Source: Nitrososphaerota archaeon (lineage in GTDB: Archaea > Thermoproteota > Nitrososphaeria > Nitrososphaerales > UBA57). From it: DNA of 10,429 nucleotides. How positions within the stretch are numbered: position 1 is the first letter of the stretch; every line of letters starts with the position of its first letter. A program made the position numbers and the translations under genes. The stretch is from contig JACPBJ010000150.1 of NCBI GenBank assembly GCA_016180375.1, positions 1-10,429 of the forward strand, written 5' to 3'. Shown in pieces: positions 5,859 to 10,429 of this stretch. The notes under the pieces were generated by a model that saw nothing but the letters and a program-made list of their open reading frames with translations, was not told the origin of the DNA and ran no database searches.

Positions 5859-7241
5859 TTCTAATCTTATAGTAAAACTGATCCTCTGGATCATCGATAG
5901 GCTAGAAAGGACAATATTCATAGGTGTGAAGATAACCCTTCCGAAGAAGTTCCTTAGCCCGCTGGGCTTCCTTGGAATGCTTACTTTTGTGACCTTCGTA
6001 ATACTGGGTGTTACGGGGGCGGTGCTGATGCTGTATTACGAGCCTACATCTGCTAACGCATACGAGACTGTCAAGAATATAGAAGAAAAGGTTCCTTATG
6101 GTTTTCTAGTTAGAAACATTCACTACCATGGATCCAACGCGATGGTCTTCCTTGCTGTTGCGCACCTTTACTATCAGTATTTCAGCGGGCGTTACAAGAT
6201 CCGGAATGAGATAATATGGGTAACCGGGCTGATTTTGGGAGTAATTACAGTTCTTGAAGCCTTCTCCGGATATGATCTCTTGTTTAACGACAGAGCTGAA
6301 CTCGCGGTCTCCATAGGCGTGTCTCTAACCAATGCAAGCCCTGTCATTGGAGCTCAACTCCAGCAGTTCATCTGGGGAAGCGGCTTCGCAGAATTCCTGA
6401 TAAGACTCTATGCATTGCATGTGTTCGTAATTCCTCTCATGATGACCGTTCTGATGCTGTTCCACTTCCCGAGGTTCCTTGTGCTTGACGTTCCAATCGC
6501 AACTGCCGTCGTTGGTATAGTTCTCATAACCGGAGGATTATTGCCAATAGAGCTTGGAGTGAAATTTGACCCCGACTTCCCGCCAGGGATCACGGTCCCA
6601 GAATGGTATCTGACAGGACTCTATGCGTTCATCAGGACAGGCTATGACAAGTTCTTCACTGGCGGCGTATTACCGTTATTGCTGATCTTGATGTTCTTGG
6701 CCGTTCCATTCATCGACAGGAACAGAAAGTTCTCTTGGAAGGACAGACCATTCTTCACTGCCCTCGGACTGGCGAGCATTGCACAAATACTTATAACGAC
6801 TGTGTGGGGCTTCTACGTAGACCCTGACCCCAACAAACCAACCGTGCTAAGGCTCTTCATAGATCCAATTCCATTCTATAGCCTGCTGATTCTCTCAGGA
6901 CTTGTGATGTATGTCGGCATCTACGGATATATGAGGGCGAAAATAGCGATGAGCGCCGGCAAGAAGAGAGTCATAACAAGACCGAAGCCAATAACTCTTA
7001 GCACTCGCTGGACAACAGTAGCCATAATACTGCTGTTAATCTTTGACTGGCATACATGTCTTACAATGCAAACCTGAAGAATCTGGCGCTCTTTGAAATA
7101 GGAGCAGCCATGATGGTATTCGCAGTACTCTTCCACATAGTCAGGGCGTATCAACCGCCAGCGCCGATGGTTGCAGTTGCAACTGCTGGAGCGGTGAAAC
7201 CTCCAACAGGACCCGCCGTCCAGGCTTCCGAAACAAAGTAG
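5836..7241 (+). CDS. Cytochrome b fused to subunit IV region; frameshifted near the C-terminus
   Basis: The di-heme membrane subunit of complex III-like quinol oxidase. The ATG at 5836 lies inside the Rieske gene and is preferred over TTG 5830. Heme ligands are His96 and His110 (14 apart, helix B) and His195 and His210 (15 apart, helix D); the 15 spacing is that of cytochrome b6 rather than mitochondrial cytochrome b. PEWY (255-258), the quinol-oxidation motif, starts the subunit IV-like part, so both halves are in one chain. Frame 1 closes at 7075-7077 after FDWHTCLTMQT, but the next frame continues AYMSYNANLKNLALFEIG into a last membrane helix and a Pro/Ala tail ending at 7241. Adding one G at 7049-7050 (TGG CAT to TGG GCA) gives FDWAYMSYNANL and 468 residues. 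So a single lost G, real or a sequencing error, explains the break. Confidence 0.88.
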
Positions 7242-7252
7242 GCTCGATAAGA

Positions 7253-7720
7253 ATGAAGAACAAATCCAAATTAGGTCTCTCAACTGCAGGACCGCTTCTG
7301 GCTCTCCTGATAGTCGTATCGATGGGTACCTTCTGGTACTTCCAGTTCGATTACATGCCTAGAGTTACGGCTAAAGAAGTAGTACCTGAGAACATCGCAA
7401 ACCCAACAGAGAGTGTGACTGTGGACATTGTAAGAGGAGCATTCAACCCGTCGCAGAATGACAACTATGTTCCCAAAGAAATTACGATAGTTCTGGGCAA
7501 GAACAACAAGGTAATCTGGACCAATAGCGATGAGGTGGCACATACGGTAACCGCTGATCCTGGGCAGTCAGGAGCGTTCGTAACATCAGCCACAAGGAGC
7601 AACTTCATGCAAGGGGGCGATAAGTACGAATTCGTATTCACACAGCCAGGCACTTGGAAGTACCACTGCGAGCCTCATCCTTACATGAAGGGCACAGTAA
7701 TAGTAACAGAAGGACAGTAG
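7253..7720 (+). CDS. Membrane-anchored cupredoxin (plastocyanin-like)
   Basis: 155 residues, one N-terminal membrane helix (about 11-31) followed by a type-1 copper domain facing outwards. Ligands are His97 (DEVAHTV), Cys139, His142 and Met145 (CEPHPYMKG, spacing C-x2-H-x2-M), the plastocyanin pattern, on a typical Greek-key core with KNNKVIWTN and TQPGTWKYHC. It probably accepts electrons from the Rieske protein and hands them to a terminal oxidase, replacing cytochrome c; this is the standard idea for Thaumarchaeota, where Rieske, cytochrome b and a plastocyanin-like protein are clustered. Only 11 bases separate it from the end of the frame-restored cytochrome b. The stop is 3 bases from the end of the convergent DUF99 gene, so any terminator would lie within coding sequence. 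Confidence 0.92.
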   Translation: MKNKSKLGLSTAGPLLALLIVVSMGTFWYFQFDYMPRVTAKEVVPENIANPTESVTVDIVRGAFNPSQNDNYVPKEITIVLGKNNKVIWTNSDEVAHTVTADPGQSGAFVTSATRSNFMQGGDKYEFVFTQPGTWKYHCEPHPYMKGTVIVTEGQ

Positions 7721-7723
7721 CGC

Positions 7724-8296
7724 TCAAAGAGAAGCAAACTTCGCTCTGGCAAGTAGTTTAGCTATCCTCAACGGCTCAGGAACGGCTCCCTGCAGAGTAA
7801 ACTTGTCCAGAGTTCTTTTTGCTTCTTTGTACGTCATGCCGGTGGCCCTCACAAATACCTTATAGCCTGTGCGAAGTTTCACGGGCTTCCTCTCCCCAAT
7901 TTTCTTGTATGCTTTGAGCTTCGCCTTCCAGTTCTTTGGGAAGCGCCTCTTTATGTGAGATTCCAAGCCCTCGGACTCCTCAAAAGTCACGTTAAGCAAC
8001 GGAACTCCAGTTTCTTCAAAGATGGCATCGGAATCTATTATGTTGTAGAGGCTGATGACAGAACCAGCTATCATGATAACATTGATGTCATTTCTATTGA
8101 GCGATTTGTACATTCTGAGGATGTTCTTCGTTGCGTCATTCCCTTCGAGCGTAGCATGCCCATAGACGCAACCATCTACTATCAGGTCGCTTCTTATTAC
8201 AACTCCTGCAAGTATAGAATGTCTGGATGTTGCCTTGCGAAAGCATTCTGCTATGCCAAAGGCACGGATAGCTCTTTTCTCTAGGTGTATCTTCAT
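7724..8296 (-). CDS. DUF99 family protein (endonuclease dU-like)
   Basis: 190 residues. The N-terminal part IRAFGIAECF, the stretch LAGVVIRSDLIVDG, EGNDAT (51-56), the segment INVIMIAGSVISLYNIID (71-88) and TGVPLLNV (96-103) are in the order expected for DUF99/UPF0215, an archaeal family in which one member was described as an endonuclease acting on deoxyuridine. At the place where most members have GIDDxPF this protein has GIAECF, losing the Asp pair, so activity is uncertain. The last ~80 residues are basic (GLESHIKRRFPKNWKAKLKA and on), compatible with nucleic-acid contact. It begins 2 bases after the stop of the TM-protein gene and is probably co-transcribed with it; it has no Shine-Dalgarno beyond a weak purine stretch. 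Confidence 0.75.
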   Translation of the reverse strand: MKIHLEKRAIRAFGIAECFRKATSRHSILAGVVIRSDLIVDGCVYGHATLEGNDATKNILRMYKSLNRNDINVIMIAGSVISLYNIIDSDAIFEETGVPLLNVTFEESEGLESHIKRRFPKNWKAKLKAYKKIGERKPVKLRTGYKVFVRATGMTYKEAKRTLDKFTLQGAVPEPLRIAKLLARAKFASL

Positions 8297-8298
8297 GC

Positions 8299-8829
8299 CT
8301 AATCTCGGGGCCTGAAGGGAACCTCTTTCGCGGATGCGATTATCAATTTGGCGAGGCCTATCACTGCCGCAACCTGCTCATTTGAGAGAGTCCTTCCCAG
8401 AATCGATCTAAGCCTTGCGTTGTTTAACCCTTCTACGGCGGTCTGGAAGTTCGTCACAAAGCCGCTCTCGTTTAGAAGTTTCAGCGAATCTGTAATTGCA
8501 AGGTTCGTATCCCCCTGTATCACCTTTCCGAGCAACTGCGCGAATACTGACTGGACGGCTTTGTAGCTCACTTCGACGGCCTGCTTGTTTTCCCCTTTGG
8601 TGAGCAATTGCTCGGCATACTTCAGCATCTCCTCGGCTTCACCGCTGTTAGCAGTATAATACGTCTGAATCTTCCCTTCGCTGGAAGGAGCTGTCATTGC
8701 CATCTCTGAAGGCATAGGGCGCCTTGATGCCCCTGCAACCATCCTGTAAATTATGGAGAGAAGGGCGACGGCGAATAGCGTGATAAGTATCCACTGTGCC
8801 AGTACCCAAACTTGGAGCTCTGCTGCCAC
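8299..8829 (-). CDS. Hypothetical single-pass membrane protein with helical C-terminal domain
   Basis: 176 residues, starting at GTG 8829. One hydrophobic helix (about 8-32) follows a short acid-containing N-terminus, then a linker of some 25 residues rich in Ser, Pro and Met, then a strongly helical domain from about residue 62 (EAEEMLKYAEQLLTKGENKQ, AVEVSYKAVQSVFAQLLGKV, LTDSL-type heptads). The AEQLL-x2-GE-x3-AV pattern resembles archaeal HEPN-like or TPR-like helical pairs seen in membrane-anchored proteins of unknown function, but I do not recognise the family and assign no role. The start fits a leaderless transcript (TATA box 27 bases upstream). It is the first gene of a pair with DUF99. 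Confidence 0.65.
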   Translation of the reverse strand: MAAELQVWVLAQWILITLFAVALLSIIYRMVAGASRRPMPSEMAMTAPSSEGKIQTYYTANSGEAEEMLKYAEQLLTKGENKQAVEVSYKAVQSVFAQLLGKVIQGDTNLAITDSLKLLNESGFVTNFQTAVEGLNNARLRSILGRTLSNEQVAAVIGLAKLIIASAKEVPFRPRD

Positions 8830-8852
8830 GGACTAGATTTCCAAGAGGGAAA

Positions 8853-8860
8853 GAATAAAC
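8853..8860 (-). promoter_or_regulatory. TATA box of the TM-protein/DUF99 pair (leaderless spacing)
   Basis: GTTTATTC on the minus strand is centred 27 bases before GTG 8829, the archaeal distance for transcription starting at the codon itself. There is no Shine-Dalgarno, so this supports a leaderless GTG start for the TM-protein gene. Confidence 0.5.
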
Positions 8861-8943
8861 CTTGTCATGATTTGTGCCCGATTTATTTTGATGCTTTGGA
8901 GGTACCCTCTGGTTAGGTATCAGCTACGGGGATGCAATATAAA

Positions 8944-8970
8944 GGCAGATTCTAGAATGAAATGTCTGCC
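8944..8970 (-). terminator. Hairpin with short T-run, weak purB-side terminator candidate
   Basis: GGCAGA (8944-8949) and TCTGCC (8965-8970) pair around a 15-base loop that contains TCTAGA. Read along the minus strand, the stem is followed by TTTATATT. It lies about 60 bases past the purB stop. The stem is only 6 bp and the U-run is short, so function is doubtful. Confidence 0.25.
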
Positions 8971-8989
8971 CTTACCTGATTTATGATCT

Positions 8990-9030
8990 CTTGCAACTCT
9001 CATCGATTCTTATTGCAAGTTACTAACTTG
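8990..9030. repeat. Overlapping palindromes directly after the purB stop
   Basis: CTTGCAA (8990-8996) pairs with TTGCAAG (9013-9019). The latter shares bases with a near-perfect palindrome CAAGTTA-C-TAACTTG (9016-9030) that ends 3 bases before the purB stop codon. The two folds exclude each other. It may be a transcript-end structure or a protein-binding site. Confidence 0.35.
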
Positions 9031-9032
9031 AT

Positions 9033-10429
9033 CTAATGCTTCTTGTGCAAAACTTTCAGGAGAGGTTTCACCTCATTCTTGACGAATTTTAACGCTCTTT
9101 CCGACGCGTTGCCGGTATGCGAAGAAGGATCCATTAGCTCTTCGATCCTTTTCTTCGTCAGGTAATTTGCAATTTCCTTATCCTTCTTGATCAACTCTGG
9201 CAGCGGGTTTGGTTTTCCCTTTTGGACGTCTTCCCATGCTTTGACCGATAATGCTCTGAACCTTTCGTGCATCTTCTGCCTGTCTGCTCCCCTTTTAGCA
9301 GCTTCCATCAACAGAGGCTCGATGGAGGAGTATGGAGAATAAGATGTTAAGTTGGCTTTGATTTTCGCATAATAAATCTGTATGCCTGAAACTATCTTCA
9401 CGTACTGGCGGAGGCATTCATCAATAGCTAGGAATGCTTCAGGGATTACTATTCTTCTATTTGCAGAGTCATCGAGAGTTCTCTCGAATATTGAGGATGA
9501 AGCATTCGAGAAGGCAATTGGAGGGAGCGTTGAAACATATCTGGCTAATGAACATGATCTCTCTGCAGAAACTGGGTTGCGCTTGAACGGCATCGCACTT
9601 GAACCTACTTGCTTTGCTCCGAACGGCTCGGAGAGTTCTCCGAATGGAGGCGATTGAAGCACTCTAACATCAAGGCAGAATTTATGGACGCTCTGTGCTA
9701 TGCTGGCAAGCAAAGAAATTACCACAAAATCGACCTTCCTTGGATACGTTTGAGTTGTTATGGGATGCGCTTGTAATCCCAATTTTTGCATTATAATTTC
9801 TTCGAGTCTTGCCGCTGATCTCCCGCTTTTGAGCAGCGAAGTGTAGCTTGCCGATGTGCCAACCGCGCCTTTCATCCCCTTCCCTTTGACGAAGTTTGCA
9901 GAGACAAAATCAAGCAGCTTAAGATCTAGCAGCAAATCTTGGGCATAAACAGCGAACCTGTATCCTAGAGTGGTTGGCTCTGCTGGCTGTAGATGAGTCC
10001 AGCCCACGCACGGGATTGCATGATTCTTCTCTATTTTCTTGGAAAGTTCAGCAAGGCACTCAATTACCCTTCTTCTGATTATGGCTAAAGCATATTGAAT
10101 TCTGATGATGTCAGCGTTGTCTTCAATGTCTGCCGATGTTGCTCCAAGATGTAGTTTGCCCCCTCCTATCTTGGATTGCTCTGCAAAGGTTTTCAGCTCG
10201 GCCATTAGATCATGGCTGATTTCCTTTTCTATTTTATGTGCCCTCTTCAAATCGATGTAATCTTGTGTGGAGTGTTTCTTGATGTCGCTGAGTTTCTCTT
10301 TTGTAATTAACCCAAGATCATGTTGAGCAGCTGCCAAATTTGTCCAGATCTTTCTCCATATCGTCCTGTAATTCTTTTCTGAGAAAATCCTCCTCATTTC
10401 AGTGCTGCCGTATCTCCATGTAAATGGAG
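9033..10429 (-). CDS. purB: Adenylosuccinate lyase, vertebrate-like subfamily (5' end beyond window)
   Basis: Cleaves adenylosuccinate to AMP and fumarate, and SAICAR to AICAR, in purine synthesis. An ATG at 10397 opens a 454-residue frame, but the frame stays open to the window edge with PFTWRYGSTE directly before it. That is the usual N-terminal segment of this enzyme, so the true start lies beyond 10429. Counting from the ATG, the family signature SSAMPFKRNP spans 266-275 (catalytic Ser loop), WTHLQPAEPTT (133-143) carries the conserved His, and HLGATSADIEDNAD (83-96) the substrate loop. The phrases FERTLDDSANRR and LDPSSHTGNAS follow human ADSL closely and differ from the common prokaryotic PurB, and the C-terminal ADSL_C-type extension is present. 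No neighbour is linked functionally in the window. Confidence 0.9.
   Translation of the reverse strand, partial: PFTWRYGSTEMRRIFSEKNYRTIWRKIWTNLAAAQHDLGLITKEKLSDIKKHSTQDYIDLKRAHKIEKEISHDLMAELKTFAEQSKIGGGKLHLGATSADIEDNADIIRIQYALAIIRRRVIECLAELSKKIEKNHAIPCVGWTHLQPAEPTTLGYRFAVYAQDLLLDLKLLDFVSANFVKGKGMKGAVGTSASYTSLLKSGRSAARLEEIIMQKLGLQAHPITTQTYPRKVDFVVISLLASIAQSVHKFCLDVRVLQSPPFGELSEPFGAKQVGSSAMPFKRNPVSAERSCSLARYVSTLPPIAFSNASSSIFERTLDDSANRRIVIPEAFLAIDECLRQYVKIVSGIQIYYAKIKANLTSYSPYSSIEPLLMEAAKRGADRQKMHERFRALSVKAWEDVQKGKPNPLPELIKKDKEIANYLTKKRIEELMDPSSHTGNASERALKFVKNEVKPLLKVLHKKH

Noticed and set aside
7056..7241. A separate small membrane-protein gene of 61 residues after cytochrome b.
   Set aside because: Adding one G fuses it seamlessly to cytochrome b, and its sequence fits the last helix and tail of that protein; no Shine-Dalgarno or promoter precedes its ATG.
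8935..8944. Plus-strand TATA-like CAATATAAAG suggesting an unannotated small RNA near 8966.
   Set aside because: No ORF, tRNA or stable fold begins at the predicted start on that strand; the region is antisense to the purB transcript end.
1..10429. Search by eye for CRISPR repeats, tRNAs, rRNA, transposase or defence genes.
   Set aside because: No regularly spaced repeats, no cloverleaf-like stretch with a TTCRANTC arm, and no such proteins were found.

Overview
This looks like archaeal DNA with two parts of different character. From about position 773 rightwards the sequence is moderate in GC (40-47% in lines I counted). It carries a gene set typical of the Nitrososphaeria/Thaumarchaeota lineage: a Rieske - cytochrome b - membrane cupredoxin cluster (complex III-like), a core MetE methionine synthase with a tandem zinc-less paralogue, an HTH-CBS regulator, a DUF99 protein, and TATA boxes placed for leaderless or short-leader transcripts. 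The assignment is by recognition of families; no search was run. The first ~770 bases are clearly richer in GC (57-65% in lines I counted). They hold the start of a GT9-like glycosyltransferase and a small TM/OB-fold protein of a type I associate with DPANN-like archaea. I suspect this left arm belongs to another genome or is a recombined or mis-joined segment.

Layout: 1-117 (-) partial glycosyltransferase; 279-461 a MITE-like element (14-bp inverted repeats flanked by a perfect 10-bp direct repeat) in the intergenic region; 497-1744 (+) a chimeric ORF whose first ~90 codons are the OB-fold protein and whose remainder is a nucleotide-sugar dehydrogenase lacking its Rossmann domain; 1741-2418 (-) sugar-phosphate nucleotidyltransferase, convergent with it; 2500-3051 (+) HTH-CBS regulator, divergent from the nucleotidyltransferase; 3109-3937 (+) broken MetE-like paralogue; 3934-4953 (+) core MetE; 5070-5858 Rieske, 5836-7241 cytochrome b (frameshifted near its end), 7253-7720 cupredoxin (all +); 7724-8296 DUF99 and 8299-8829 TM protein (both -, a pair); 8830-9032 intergenic with palindromes; 9033-10429 (-) adenylosuccinate lyase of the vertebrate-like subfamily, cut by the right edge.

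The genes fall into four jobs: activated-sugar supply for surface polysaccharide (nucleotidyltransferase, dehydrogenase), methionine synthesis (MetE pair), electron transfer from quinol through Rieske/cytochrome b to a copper protein, and housekeeping (PurB, DUF99). Three conserved genes are damaged: a gene chimera with a composition step, an internal deletion plus frameshift, and a one-base frameshift beside a GG pair. Together they raise the possibility of assembly or sequencing error, and read-level checking should come before any biological claim. I see no CRISPR array, tRNA, rRNA, defence system or transposase. The most novel-looking non-coding object is the 163-bp inverted-repeat element.
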